Positions 16,868-26,323 are shown, numbered from the stretch's first letter. The stretch: 64,000 bases of DNA from Pseudomonas sp. Irchel s3h17 (GCF_900187505.1 NZ_FYDL01000019.1:1-64000); one strand, 5' to 3'. The notes: generated by a model not told the origin, from the sequence alone. Made by a program: numbers and translations.

Positions 16868-19800
16868 TGGCCAGCCTCTTTAGGAGTTTCGGTTGCGTCG
16901 TCCGGGTCCGCAATCTTGCGTTGACCCATCGCCGACACGGTGACAAAGAACAGTGGTACCCAGTAGATCGCCAGGACGGTGGCCGTGATCATACCGCCGA
17001 TCACCCCGGTGCCGATGGCATGCTGGCTGCCTGAACCTGCGCCGGTGGAGATGGCCAGTGGCACCACACCCAGGACGAACGCGAGCGAGGTCATGATGAT
17101 CGGGCGCAGACGCATCCGGCAGGCTTCAATCGCTGCATCCCTCAGGCTGCGCCCTTGTTCATGCAGCTCCTTGGCGAATTCGACAATCAGAATGGCGTTT
17201 TTCGCCGCCAGGCCGATGGTCGTCAACAGGCCCACCTGGAAGTACACGTCGTTGGACAGGCCGCGCAGGCTGGTGGCGAGCAGGGCACCGATGATCCCCA
17301 GCGGTACCACCAACATCACCGCGATCGGAATCGACCAGCTTTCGTACAGCGCTGCCAGGCACAGGAACACCATCAGCAACGACAGGGCGTACAGCGCCGG
17401 TGCCTGGGAACCGGACAGGCGCTCCTCGTAGGACAGGCCGGTCCAGGAAATGCCGACACCGGCCGGCAGTTTCTTGGCAATGGCTTCGACTTCGGCCATG
17501 GCCTCACCGGTGGAGTAACCCGGGGCCGGGGCACCGAGGATCTCCATGGCTTCTACGCCGTTGTAACGGGCCAGCTTCGGCGAGCCATAGATCCACGTGC
17601 CCTTGGCGAATGCCGAGAATGGAACCATGGTGCCTTTGCTGTTGCGCACGTACCACTTCTGCAGGTCCTCGGGGCTCATGCGCGCACCCGGTTGGCCCTG
17701 GATGTAGACCTTCTTCACCCGACCACGGTCGATGAAGTCGTTGACGTAGCTACTGCCCAAGGCAATCGACAAGGTGTTGTTGATTTCGGTCAGCGTGACG
17801 CCCAGGGCGCTGGCCTTCTCATCGTCGATTTCCAGTTGGTACTGCGGCTCATCGTTCAGGCCGTTCGGACGCACCTGCGCCAGCACTTTGCTCTGCGCGG
17901 CCATGCCGAGGAACTGGTTGCGTGCCGCCATCAGCTTCTCGTGACCGATACCGGCGCGGTCCTGCAGGAACACGTCGAAACCGGTGGCGTTGCCCAGTTC
18001 CAGTACCGCCGGTGGCGCGAATGCGAACACCATGGCGTCACGGAACGTGAAGAAGTGCTGTTGGGCGCGAGCCGCGACCTTGAACACGCTGTTGTCGGCG
18101 TTTCGTTCGTCCCATGGCTTGAGCATGATGAACGCCATGCCCGAGCTCTGGCCACGGCCGGCGAAGTTGAAGCCGTTGACGGTGAACACCGAGGCGACCG
18201 CATCGCCTTCACCGCCTTCACTGCCCGGACGCAGCAGGAACTCGCGCATCTCGTCCACGACCACTTGGGTACGCTGGGCGCTGGAACCGGCCGGGGTTTG
18301 GACCTGGGCGAAGAGCACGCCCTGGTCTTCTTCGGGCAGGAACGCGGTTGGAATGCGGGTGAACAGCCAGATCATGCCGACGATGATGATGATGTAGGCC
18401 AGCAGGTACGGGGCCTTGTGCGTGAGAATGTTGCCCACGCCGCGCTCATACCCACGTACACCACGGTCGAAGTTGCGGTTGAACCAGCCAAAGAAGCCGC
18501 GTTTCGGTACGCCGTGCTCGCCTTTCGGAATGGCCTTGAGCATGGTGGCGCAGAGTGCCGGGGTGAAGATCAGGGCAACCAGGACCGAGAGCGCCATGGC
18601 CGACACGATGGTGATCGAGAACTGCTTGTAGATCACACCCGTGGAGCCGCTGAAGAATGCCATCGGCAGCAGTACCGCCGACAGGACCAGGGCAATACCG
18701 ACCAGTGCACCCTGGATCTGGCCCATGGATTTCTTGGTGGCTTCCTTGGGTGACAGGCCTTCTTCGCTCATGACCCGCTCGACGTTTTCCACCACGACGA
18801 TGGCGTCGTCCACCAGCAAGCCGATGGCCAGGACCATACCGAACATGGTCAGGGTGTTGATGCTGAAGCCGAACGCCGCGAGGATCCCGAACGTACCCAG
18901 CAGCACCACCGGTACAGTCATGGTGGTGATGACGGTCGCGCGGAAGTTTTGCAGGAACAGGAACATCACCAGGAACACCAGGACGATCGCTTCGACCAGG
19001 GTCTCAACCACACCCTTGATCGATTCGGTCACCACCGGCGTGGTGTCGTACGGGAACACCACTTCCATGCCTTCAGGGAAGAATGGCTTGAGGTCTTCGA
19101 TGGTTTTGCGCAGGGCCTTGGCCGTGTCAAGGGCGTTGGCGCCGGTCGCCAGCTTCACCGCCAGACCGGAGGCCGGGGCGCCGTTGAACTGGGCATTGAT
19201 GCTGTAGTTCTCACCACCCAGGCCGACGTCGGCGACATCTTTCAGGCGAACCTGGGAGCCGTCCTTGTTGACCTTGAGCAGGATTTCCTTGAACTGCTCG
19301 GCCGTTTGCAGGCGGGTCTTGCCAATGATCGTGGCATTCAACTGAGTGTCGGGCAGGGCAGGCAAGCCACCGAGCTGGCCGGAAGAAATCTGCACGTTCT
19401 GGGCGGCAACGGCGTTTTTAACGTCAACCGGGGTCAGGTTGTAGTTGTTCAACCTGGCCGGGTCGAGCCAGATCCGCATGGCGTACTGGGCACCGAACAC
19501 CTGGAAGTCACCGACACCCGCTGTCCGCGAGATCGGGTCCTGCATGTTGGACACGATGTAGTTGGACAGGTCGTCCTTGGTCATGCTGCCGTCGCGCGAA
19601 ACCACGCCGATCACCAGCAGGAAGTTTTTCACGGCCTTGGTCACGCGGATGCCCTGTTGCTGCACTTCTTGCGGCAGCAGCGGGGTCGCCAGGTTCAGTT
19701 TGTTCTGGACCTGGACCTGCGCGGTATCGGAGTTGGTACCTTGCTCGAACGTCGCGGTGATGGTCATGGTGCCATCGGAGTTACTTTCCGAGGACACATA

Positions 19801-20028
19801 ACGCAGGTTGTCGATGCCGTTGAGCTGCTGCTCGATCACCTGGACCACGGTGTCCTGCACGGTCTGCGCAGACGCACCCGGGTAGGTCACGGAGATGGCG
19901 ATCGCCGGTGGGGCGATGCTCGGGTACTGGTTGATAGGCAACTTGAGGATCGATAGAGCCCCGACCAGCATGATCACCAGGGCAATTACCCAGGCGAAAA
20001 TCGGACGGTCGATAAAAAATTTCGACAT
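16864..20028 (-). CDS. ttgB: RND multidrug efflux permease (TtgB/EmhB/MexB type)
   Basis: A 1054-residue inner-membrane RND transporter of the HAE1 class. It starts MSKFFIDRPIFAWVIA, has two large periplasmic loops, twelve membrane helices, and the proton-relay pair in LLVDDAIVVVENVERV in the fourth helix. Length matches AcrB/MexB. It expels solvents, aromatics and antibiotics using the proton gradient. It begins 3 bp after the ttgA stop and overlaps ttgC by 4 bp, so the three form one operon. Confidence 0.95.
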   Translation of the reverse strand: MSKFFIDRPIFAWVIALVIMLVGALSILKLPINQYPSIAPPAIAISVTYPGASAQTVQDTVVQVIEQQLNGIDNLRYVSSESNSDGTMTITATFEQGTNSDTAQVQVQNKLNLATPLLPQEVQQQGIRVTKAVKNFLLVIGVVSRDGSMTKDDLSNYIVSNMQDPISRTAGVGDFQVFGAQYAMRIWLDPARLNNYNLTPVDVKNAVAAQNVQISSGQLGGLPALPDTQLNATIIGKTRLQTAEQFKEILLKVNKDGSQVRLKDVADVGLGGENYSINAQFNGAPASGLAVKLATGANALDTAKALRKTIEDLKPFFPEGMEVVFPYDTTPVVTESIKGVVETLVEAIVLVFLVMFLFLQNFRATVITTMTVPVVLLGTFGILAAFGFSINTLTMFGMVLAIGLLVDDAIVVVENVERVMSEEGLSPKEATKKSMGQIQGALVGIALVLSAVLLPMAFFSGSTGVIYKQFSITIVSAMALSVLVALIFTPALCATMLKAIPKGEHGVPKRGFFGWFNRNFDRGVRGYERGVGNILTHKAPYLLAYIIIIVGMIWLFTRIPTAFLPEEDQGVLFAQVQTPAGSSAQRTQVVVDEMREFLLRPGSEGGEGDAVASVFTVNGFNFAGRGQSSGMAFIMLKPWDERNADNSVFKVAARAQQHFFTFRDAMVFAFAPPAVLELGNATGFDVFLQDRAGIGHEKLMAARNQFLGMAAQSKVLAQVRPNGLNDEPQYQLEIDDEKASALGVTLTEINNTLSIALGSSYVNDFIDRGRVKKVYIQGQPGARMSPEDLQKWYVRNSKGTMVPFSAFAKGTWIYGSPKLARYNGVEAMEILGAPAPGYSTGEAMAEVEAIAKKLPAGVGISWTGLSYEERLSGSQAPALYALSLLMVFLCLAALYESWSIPIAVMLVVPLGIIGALLATSLRGLSNDVYFQVGLLTTIGLAAKNAILIVEFAKELHEQGRSLRDAAIEACRMRLRPIIMTSLAFVLGVVPLAISTGAGSGSQHAIGTGVIGGMITATVLAIYWVPLFFVTVSAMGQRKIADPDDATETPKEAGQ

Positions 20029-20031
20029 GGT

Positions 20032-21189
20032 TTACTCCCCTTTGCCGCCCGCAGCTTTGTTTGTTACCTGTGCGGTGGCCGGGTTCTTCGGCGCTACGTT
20101 AGTCGCTTCGCTGACTTTGACCTCAACGCCGGGCTTGACGTATTGCAGGCCTTCGGTGATCAGGCGATCGCCAGCCTTGAGGCCATCTTCGATCAGCCAT
20201 TGGTTGCCAACGGTGCGGCTGGCCTTGAGCTGACGCAGTTCAACCTTGTTGTCCGGGCCGACGACCAGCGCAGTGGGGGTGCCCTTGAGGTCGCGGGTCA
20301 CGCCTTGTTGCGGGGCCAGGATCGCGGCGCTGTTCACGCCGGCTTGCAGCTGGGCGTGCACGAACATGCCCGGCAGCAGGGTGTGGTCAGGGTTGGGGAA
20401 CACGGCGCGCAGGGTCACGGAACCGGTGGCCTGGTCAACCGTGACTTCGGAGAACTCCAGCTTGCCCTGTTGCTTGTACTGGCTGCCGTCCTCAAGGGTC
20501 AGCTTGACCATGGCGGCGTTATCGCCAGCCTTTTGCAGGCGACCGCTTTCCAGCTCACGGCGCAATTCGAGCAGCTCGACCGAGGACTGGGTGACGTCGA
20601 CGTAGATCGGGTCCAGTTGCTGGATCACGGCCATGGCGTCGGTCTGGCCATTGTTTACCAGCGCTCCTTCGGTGACGCTGGAGCGGCCAATGCGGCCGGT
20701 CAACGGTGCCAGCACCTTGGTGTAGCGCAGGTTGATCTGGGCCGTTTGCAGGGAGGCTTCCGATTGCAGGCGGTTGGCCAAGGCGGTGTCGTACTCCTGG
20801 CGGCTCACGGCTTGCTCGTCGACCAGTTGTTTGTAGCGATCGGAAATCGACTTGGTCGATTGCAGGTTGGCTTGCGCACTGGCCAGGGTCGCCTGATAGA
20901 CCGAAGGGTCGATCTGGTAGAGCTGCTGGCCTTCCTTGACGTCGCCGCCCTCCTTGAACAGACGCTTGAGAATGATGCCATTGACCTGTGGACGAACTTC
21001 CGCGATGCGGTAGGCCGTGGTGCGGCCCGGCAGTTCGGAGGTCAGGGTAAAGGCTTGGGTTTGAAGGGTAACGACACCGACCAGAGGGGCTTGCGCGGCA
21101 GGGGCCGCCTCTTCCTTTTTACATCCGCTGAGCAGGGCTGCCAGGGCGACGGCAGTGACCAGAGCGGTAACAGCTGGCTTGAATTGCAT
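20032..21189 (-). CDS. ttgA: Periplasmic adaptor lipoprotein of RND pump (TtgA/EmhA/MexA type)
   Basis: A 385-residue membrane-fusion protein. The signal peptide ends in LLSGC (Cys23), followed by lipoyl half-motifs, a coiled-coil hairpin (about residues 95-150) and beta-barrel and membrane-proximal domains. It couples TtgB to TtgC in the periplasm. The start at 21189 is supported by the signal peptide and a GAGGA upstream; a longer reading from 21210 only adds seven residues before the signal. First gene of the operon, divergent from ttgR. Confidence 0.93.
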   Translation of the reverse strand: MQFKPAVTALVTAVALAALLSGCKKEEAAPAAQAPLVGVVTLQTQAFTLTSELPGRTTAYRIAEVRPQVNGIILKRLFKEGGDVKEGQQLYQIDPSVYQATLASAQANLQSTKSISDRYKQLVDEQAVSRQEYDTALANRLQSEASLQTAQINLRYTKVLAPLTGRIGRSSVTEGALVNNGQTDAMAVIQQLDPIYVDVTQSSVELLELRRELESGRLQKAGDNAAMVKLTLEDGSQYKQQGKLEFSEVTVDQATGSVTLRAVFPNPDHTLLPGMFVHAQLQAGVNSAAILAPQQGVTRDLKGTPTALVVGPDNKVELRQLKASRTVGNQWLIEDGLKAGDRLITEGLQYVKPGVEVKVSEATNVAPKNPATAQVTNKAAGGKGE

Positions 21190-21277
21190 GAAGATCCTCG
21201 GGTCAGGCACGCGCAGTGCGCACTAGAAAGGTGGAAAGGTAAAAAAATAGCGCTGAGTGGATAAGTAGCTTGCTAAG

Positions 21278-21312
21278 GAATATACTTACGTTCATGGTTG
21301 TTTGTAAATACC
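21278..21312. promoter_or_regulatory. TtgR operator in the ttgA-ttgR intergenic region
   Basis: On the minus strand this reads TATTTACAAACAACCATGAA followed by CGTAAGTATATTCC, which from memory is nearly identical to the TtgR operator of P. putida. The imperfect dyad TTTAC..GTAAG brackets it. It overlaps the likely divergent promoters, so one repressor controls both ttgABC and ttgR. Confidence 0.8.
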
Positions 21313-21455
21313 TTGACTGCTTGCCCATTCGGTTACGAAAGCTGTTTCAAGGCGTGAATTGTAGGCCGGGGAAGTGACCCGAAAGAGGCCACCCCACATT
21401 TGTTCAGATGATGTTCAGGCATCGCTGAAGCATTCCTGATTGAGGTTTTACTGCC

Positions 21456-22106
21456 ATGGTCCGTCGTACCAAAGAGGAAGCTCAAGAAACCCGAAGCCAG
21501 ATACTCGAAGCGGCAGAAAAAGCCTTTTACGAGCGGGGCGTCGCACGCACCACGCTGGCGGATATCGCGACTCTGGCCGGCGTGACGCGGGGAGCCATCT
21601 ACTGGCATTTCAGCAACAAGGCGGACCTGGTCCAGGCCATGCTCGACAGTTTGCATGAGCCGCTGGCCGAGATGGCCCGCGCCAGCGAAAGCGAAGAGGA
21701 AGAAGATCCGCTGGGCTGCATGCGCAAGCTGCTGATTCATTTGTTTCATCAAGTTGCCTTGGATCCGAAGACCCGACGCATCAATGAGATTCTGTTTCAC
21801 AAGTGTGAATTCACTGATGAAATGTGTGATCTGCGCCAGCAACGTCGCACGCTCAGTCTGGAATGTAATGCGCATATCGGGCTGGCACTGCGTAATGCGG
21901 TCAATCGCGGCCAATTGCCGGAAAACCTCGATACGGCCCGTGCTGCGGTGAGCATTCACGCCTACATCGATGGCATTCTGTACCAATGGCTGTTGGCTCC
22001 TGACGCCTTTGAGTTACATACGGAGGCCGAACGCTGGGTCGACACCGGTCTGGAAATGCTGCGCTTGAGTCCCAGCCTGCGCCTGAAAGACAACCTGCGT
22101 AATTGA
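21456..22106 (+). CDS. ttgR: TetR-family repressor of the efflux operon (TtgR/EmhR)
   Basis: A 216-residue TetR regulator, closely similar to TtgR throughout: MVRRTKEEAQETRSQILEAA, the HTH around LADIATLAGVTRGAIYWHF, the conserved DPLGCMRKLL and RRINEILFHKCEFTDEMC stretches in the ligand-binding domain, and WVDTGLEMLRLSPSLR at the C-terminus. TtgR binds flavonoids, chloramphenicol and aromatics and then leaves its operator. Divergent placement and the operator at 21278-21312 agree. The lower conservation between residues 60 and 80 may alter ligand range. Confidence 0.94.
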   Translation: MVRRTKEEAQETRSQILEAAEKAFYERGVARTTLADIATLAGVTRGAIYWHFSNKADLVQAMLDSLHEPLAEMARASESEEEEDPLGCMRKLLIHLFHQVALDPKTRRINEILFHKCEFTDEMCDLRQQRRTLSLECNAHIGLALRNAVNRGQLPENLDTARAAVSIHAYIDGILYQWLLAPDAFELHTEAERWVDTGLEMLRLSPSLRLKDNLRN

Positions 22107-22366
22107 GTCCGCTGGTGTCAACCCGGAGGATGGCATCCTCATTGCTTTGTTCGCCCTGCGGCGATGGGGTGCTTTTATATACGTACACACGCCGGCTTGA
22201 TAGGTAGCGGGCTACGTATTTTGTAGGGAATTTGTGTCGAGTGTGTGACTGAGTGTGAGTAGCCGGTTGCTGAGCGCCGCGGTGATAGGTGCGTGTGGCC
22301 TGTTTTCGGAAGGGGCGGTGGGTTCGTCAAGGGGGCACGCTGGCGTGGCCCCCAGTCGCCAGATAT
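22107..22366. other. Intergenic region, weak hairpin only
   Basis: No gene seen in 260 bp between ttgR and a minus-strand secreted protein. A near-perfect hairpin (GGGGGCACGC with GCGTGGCCCCC, about 22330-22353) could end transcription from the right, but has no T-run. Confidence 0.4.
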
Positions 22367-22867
22367 TTACTTATTGATGCTCAGTTCAACGGTGTAACTG
22401 AAGGGTGGTTTCATCATCTTTCTTGACGTGGTCACGTTGCATTTGTATTTCCCATTTCCGGATGCTTCGACCGTGCTCTTCCAGGCAGGTTGATAGTCAG
22501 CCTCCAAAACACCGCGCCCCACCGGGGCATCCATTCGGGTTTTTAATCGGCATCGATGGCCATGCACTTCATACTCAAGATCCAGGGTGACAGGGGCGAC
22601 TCTGTTTCTGCGGGGTTGCCAGTTCGAACTGTCGAGGGTGAAGGGTCTTGTATAAGGTATGTCGATGATCTCCACGGTGCCAGGCCCCACATTGAACGTT
22701 ATCAAGGGGCCATTCAATGCAACCTCGAGACCTGAGATGCTCTTCATTTTCATGGTGCCAAAGGTGTTGTTGGACAGTTTGAGGGTGATGACAGTGTCGG
22801 ACATGCTGTTGGCATTGACTGAATAAAAGAATAACAGTGCGAGTGCGATGGCTTTGTATGTATTCAT
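22367..22867 (-). CDS. Small secreted protein of unknown function (paralogue A)
   Basis: A 166-residue precursor with a hydrophobic N-terminus (MNTYKAIALALLFFYSVNANS) that reads as a signal peptide. The mature part is beta-rich, with two cysteines (HGHRCRLK and GKYKCNVT) able to form a disulfide, and ends in PFSYTVELSINK. I recognise no named domain. The next gene upstream encodes a protein with the same plan, two cysteines at similar places and the ending NSFSIEFSIE. A longer reading from 22957 was rejected because it overlaps that gene and puts 30 polar residues before the signal. Confidence 0.75.
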   Translation of the reverse strand: MNTYKAIALALLFFYSVNANSMSDTVITLKLSNNTFGTMKMKSISGLEVALNGPLITFNVGPGTVEIIDIPYTRPFTLDSSNWQPRRNRVAPVTLDLEYEVHGHRCRLKTRMDAPVGRGVLEADYQPAWKSTVEASGNGKYKCNVTTSRKMMKPPFSYTVELSINK

Positions 22868-22937
22868 TTTTATATAACTCTCGTGACGTGTAGTGGGCAG
22901 GTTCGTGGTGCCGGTTGAACGATTGGCGAGTGGTTGG

Positions 22938-23465
22938 CTATTCGATACTGAATTCAATGCTGAAGCTGTTTGGGAATGAATCCATCACTTCAAGAATTTC
23001 AGTTGAACAGTCAGCCGCTTCAGCGCCCGTTGATTTGCCGTTGCCTGACCAGTGGGGCACTCGCGTGACACTCTCTCCTTGTTTTTCAAGTCTGACTTCG
23101 AGAGACGCGGTGAACTGGCATTCCTTGTTGCCCGAGGCGTAGGAAAATGTTTCGCTCAGTACAGTCGCTTCAGTGAATGCGACAGAGCTGAAGTAGTTAG
23201 GGAAATCGGCTGCGTAGTCATATTTTCCTTTGGCAGGCACATCGAAGTGACTGAGAGGGAAGGGGGCGTTGCTTTGTTTTTTTGAGGGGGTCGAAATACT
23301 CATTTTGTTAAGGGTGAGATTTTTAAGGTAGTAGTGAATCGTCGTGGTGTCTGGATCGTCTGAAAGCTCGATGGTCTTGTATGTGTTGTTCGACGCAAGG
23401 CTGGAAGTGCAGATAACGAGCGTGAGTGCCAGTCCAGTGGTGATGGTGTTGATGAGCGGTGGCAT
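22938..23465 (-). CDS. Small secreted protein of unknown function (paralogue B)
   Basis: A 175-residue precursor with a probable signal peptide (MPPLINTITTGLALTLVICT..SLAS). The mature part shares features with its downstream neighbour: an early LKN.TL.KMSIS-like stretch, paired cysteines (GNKECQFTA and AADCSTEI), a PHW segment and an FSIEFSI ending. The DNA, particularly the 5-prime part and the upstream 150 bp, is markedly richer in A+T than flanking genes, which suggests acquisition. A TGGA precedes the chosen start; the longer frame from 23543 adds polar residues only. Function is unknown. Confidence 0.72.
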   Translation of the reverse strand: MPPLINTITTGLALTLVICTSSLASNNTYKTIELSDDPDTTTIHYYLKNLTLNKMSISTPSKKQSNAPFPLSHFDVPAKGKYDYAADFPNYFSSVAFTEATVLSETFSYASGNKECQFTASLEVRLEKQGESVTRVPHWSGNGKSTGAEAADCSTEILEVMDSFPNSFSIEFSIE

Positions 23466-23677
23466 CGGTTTAATTCCATTTAAAGTGATGTTTGGTTGTT
23501 TGGGGTTTAAGTTGATTGTTGTTTTGGTGCGCGAGTTAATCAATGTGCGATATCGGATGAGTTATTAGTTTCTGTTGCTGTGGGTGGGGCGAAACAGTAA
23601 ATAGAATGTGCGGTGAGTGGTTGTTTGTTGTTTGGTTTTATGAGTAAGGACCGGCGTTGTATTCGAGGTTTAGCGCA

Positions 23678-23712
23678 CAAAAAAGGCCTCGGCTCTAGTG
23701 AGCGGAGGCCTT
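23678..23712 (-). terminator. Rho-independent terminator after xenB
   Basis: AAGGCCTC (23683-23690) pairs with GAGGCCTT (23705-23712); on the minus strand the stem is followed by TTTTTT (complement of 23679-23684). It lies 19 bp past the xenB stop. Confidence 0.9.
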
Positions 23713-23731
23713 GGAGGCAAGCGCGGGTTAT

Positions 23732-24781
23732 TTACAAGGTCGGGTAGTCGATGTAGCCGACCGGGCCCTTGGCATAGAACAGTTCCGGGCGCGCTTCGTT
23801 AAGCGGTGCGTCGGCCTTGAGGCGGGCCGGCAGGTCCGGGTTGGCGATGAACGGCACGCCGAAGGCGACCGCATCGGCCTTGCCGCTGGCGAGCCAGGTG
23901 TTGGCGCTGTCCTTGGTGAAGCGTTCGTTGGCGATGTACGGGCCGCCGAAGGCTTCTTTCAAGCGTGGGCCGAGACTGTCGCCGGCTTCCTTCTCGCGGG
24001 AGCAGATGAAGGCAATGCCACGCTTGCCCAGTTCACGGGCCACGTAGATGAACGTCTCGGCCAGGTTGTCGTCCCCCATGTCGTGGCTGTCGGCACGTGG
24101 CGACAGGTGCACACCCACACGACCTGCCCCCCAGACCTCAATGGCTGCGTCAGTCACTTCCAGCAACAGGCGTGCACGGTTTTCCAGGGAGCCGCCGTAG
24201 TGGTCGGTGCGCTGGTTGGTGCTGCTCTGCAGGAACTGATCCAGCAGGTAGCCGTTGGCGCCGTGGATTTCCACACCGTCGAAACCGGCGGCTTTGGCGT
24301 TTTCCGCCCCCACACGGTAAGCGTCGACGATGTCTTCGATCTCGGCGGTTTCCAGGGCGCGCGGCATCGGGTAGTCGGCCAGCGGGCGAACCAGGCTGAC
24401 GTGGCCTTTGGGCTGGATGGCGCTCGGGGCCACCGGCGTTTCACCGTCCAGGTAGGTCGGGTGGGAGATCCGGCCAACGTGCCACAGTTGCAGGAAAATC
24501 TTGCCGCCCGCGCCGTGAATGGCGCGGGTCACGTTGCTCCAGCCCCGCACCTGGTCGTTGGACCAGATGCCCGGCGTATCCGGGTAGCCAACCCCCATCG
24601 GCGTCACGGACGTGGCTTCGCTGAGGATCAGGCCGGCGGAGGCGCGTTGTACGTAGTACTCGGCCATCAAGGCGTTGGGCACGCGGCCTTCGTCGGCACG
24701 GCAGCGGGTCAGTGGCGCCATGATGATGCGGTTTGTCAGGGTCAGGTCGCCGAGCGTGATGGGATCGAAAATAGTCGTCAT
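23732..24781 (-). CDS. xenB: Xenobiotic reductase B, Old Yellow Enzyme family
   Basis: A 349-residue FMN-dependent ene-reductase, the same length as P. fluorescens XenB and matching it closely in my memory (MTTIFDP, TRCRADEGRVPNALMAEYY, HGANGYLLDQFLQSSTNQR, KGPVGYIDYPTL). It reduces activated C=C bonds and nitro esters/nitroaromatics with NADPH. The His-Asn substrate pair lies in EIHGANGYL. It is the third gene of an arsR-MFS-xenB operon with 24 bp before it, which points to defence against electrophiles rather than central metabolism. Confidence 0.92.
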   Translation of the reverse strand: MTTIFDPITLGDLTLTNRIIMAPLTRCRADEGRVPNALMAEYYVQRASAGLILSEATSVTPMGVGYPDTPGIWSNDQVRGWSNVTRAIHGAGGKIFLQLWHVGRISHPTYLDGETPVAPSAIQPKGHVSLVRPLADYPMPRALETAEIEDIVDAYRVGAENAKAAGFDGVEIHGANGYLLDQFLQSSTNQRTDHYGGSLENRARLLLEVTDAAIEVWGAGRVGVHLSPRADSHDMGDDNLAETFIYVARELGKRGIAFICSREKEAGDSLGPRLKEAFGGPYIANERFTKDSANTWLASGKADAVAFGVPFIANPDLPARLKADAPLNEARPELFYAKGPVGYIDYPTL

Positions 24782-24805
24782 GAAATACAACCCTTCTTTA
24801 AATGA

Positions 24806-25972
24806 TCAGTTTGTCGCGGGTGCCAGTTCGGCATCGCCGCTCTGACGGAAAGTAATCAGGGTCACCAGCAGGGCCAGGACGGCCAGCGCGGCGGCGGCCA
24901 GGGGCACGCTGGTCAAGCCGAAGCCGTGGGCGATGACGCTGCCCCCGACCCAGGCACCCAGGGCGTTGCCGAGGTTGAACGCGCCAATGTTCAGGGTCGA
25001 CACCAGGTTGGGTGCGGCCTTGCCAAAGGCCACCACGTTGACTTGCAGCGCAGGTACCGCGGCAAAGGCAGCGGTAGCCCAGAGGAACAGGGTGATTTCG
25101 GTCGGGATCACGGCGACGCTGGTCCAGCTCAGTACGGTGGAGATCACCGCCATGGACACGAACACGCCGATCAGGGTCGCCGCCAGGCGCTTGTCCGCCA
25201 GCTTGCCGCCGACAATGTTGCCCAGGGTCAGGCCAAGGCCGATCAACAGCAGGGTCCAGGTCACGCCTTTGGGCGAGACTCCGGTGACATCGCCCAACAA
25301 CGGCGCGACGTAGGTGAAGAGGGTGAACATGGAGGCGGAGAACAGCACGGTCATGCTCAACGACAGCCAGATCCCGGCCCCCTTGAGGGCCGCCAGTTCG
25401 GCGCGCATGTCGAGCTTTTCTTCATCGCGCTTGGCCGGCAGGAAGCGGATCAGGCCGATCAGCGCGATCACGCCAATCACCGTCACGGCCCAGAACGTCG
25501 AGCGCCAGCCGGCTTCCTGACCCAGCGCGGTACCCAATGGCACGCCCAGTACGTTGGCCAGCGTCAGGCCGGTGAACATCAGGGCCACGGCCGACGCACG
25601 CTTGTTGGCGGGCACCAGGCTGGCGGCAACCACTGAACCGATACCGAAGAACGCGCCATGGCACAGGGCGGTGACCACACGGGCAAACATCAGCACGTTG
25701 TAGTCACTGGCCATGGCGCACAGCAGGTTGCCGACGATGAATATGCCCATCAACGCGACCAGTGCCGCCTTGCGTGGCAGTCTGGCGGTAGCCATTGCCA
25801 TGAAGGGGGCACCGATGGCCACGCCCAGGGCGTAGCCGGTCACCAGCCAGCCTGCGCCGGGGATCGAGACGCCAAGGTCGGCCGCCACATCGGGCAACAA
25901 GCCCATGATGACGAACTCGGTCGTACCGATGGCGAAGGCGCTCAAGGCCAGGATGAGAAGCGAGAGGGGCAT
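24806..25972 (-). CDS. MFS drug-efflux type transporter
   Basis: A 388-residue, twelve-helix major facilitator of the DHA1 (AraJ/YdhP-like) group: FAIGTTEFVIMGLLPDVAADL at the start, GWLVTGYALGVAIGAP in helix 2 and a motif-A-like ARLPRKAALV loop. It probably exports a small toxic compound. AAAGGA precedes the ATG. It lies 22 bp after arsR and 24 bp before xenB and so shares their regulation. Confidence 0.88.
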   Translation of the reverse strand: MPLSLLILALSAFAIGTTEFVIMGLLPDVAADLGVSIPGAGWLVTGYALGVAIGAPFMAMATARLPRKAALVALMGIFIVGNLLCAMASDYNVLMFARVVTALCHGAFFGIGSVVAASLVPANKRASAVALMFTGLTLANVLGVPLGTALGQEAGWRSTFWAVTVIGVIALIGLIRFLPAKRDEEKLDMRAELAALKGAGIWLSLSMTVLFSASMFTLFTYVAPLLGDVTGVSPKGVTWTLLLIGLGLTLGNIVGGKLADKRLAATLIGVFVSMAVISTVLSWTSVAVIPTEITLFLWATAAFAAVPALQVNVVAFGKAAPNLVSTLNIGAFNLGNALGAWVGGSVIAHGFGLTSVPLAAAALAVLALLVTLITFRQSGDAELAPATN

Positions 25973-25994
25973 GGTTGGATCCTTTATGAGCTCC

Positions 25995-26300
25995 TCAGAG
26001 CTCTTTGCCTAAGGTGTCGAGGAAGGCCTGGATGGTGTCCTCGTTACGTTTGTAGAAGTGCCATTGGCCGACCTTCTGGCTGCGGATCAGGCCCGCGCGG
26101 TGGAGGGTCGCCAGGTGCGCGGAGACGGTCGACTGCGACAGGCCGCAGCGTTTGTCGATTTGCCCGCAGCAGACACCGAAGTCGGTACTGTGCTCTTGAT
26201 CGGGAAAGGCGGTCGCGGGGTCTTTCAACCAGTTGAGGATGTCTCGCCGTACTGGGTGTGCCAGGGCTTTTATTATTTCGTCGAGGTCAATGGTGGACAT
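25995..26300 (-). CDS. ArsR-family repressor with clustered cysteines
   Basis: A 101-residue winged-helix regulator. The HTH is CGLSQSTVSAHLATLHRAGLI at about residues 52-72. Three cysteines (GVCCGQIDKRCG) lie just before it; the CxC metal site of ArsR/SmtB is absent, so metal sensing is unlikely and a thiol-based electrophile or redox sensor is a reasonable inference. It heads an operon with an MFS exporter and XenB. Repeated operator-like dyads lie upstream. The start at 26300 is preferred; upstream in-frame sequence overlaps those dyads. Confidence 0.88.
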   Translation of the reverse strand: MSTIDLDEIIKALAHPVRRDILNWLKDPATAFPDQEHSTDFGVCCGQIDKRCGLSQSTVSAHLATLHRAGLIRSQKVGQWHFYKRNEDTIQAFLDTLGKEL

Positions 26301-26323
26301 GGCAGTGCTCGGGTAGGGTGCAG

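Noticed and set aside
17155..19956. Two long plus-strand frames over the RND permease gene
   Set aside because: Antisense to ttgB, whose protein is unmistakable; the antisense translations are low-complexity.
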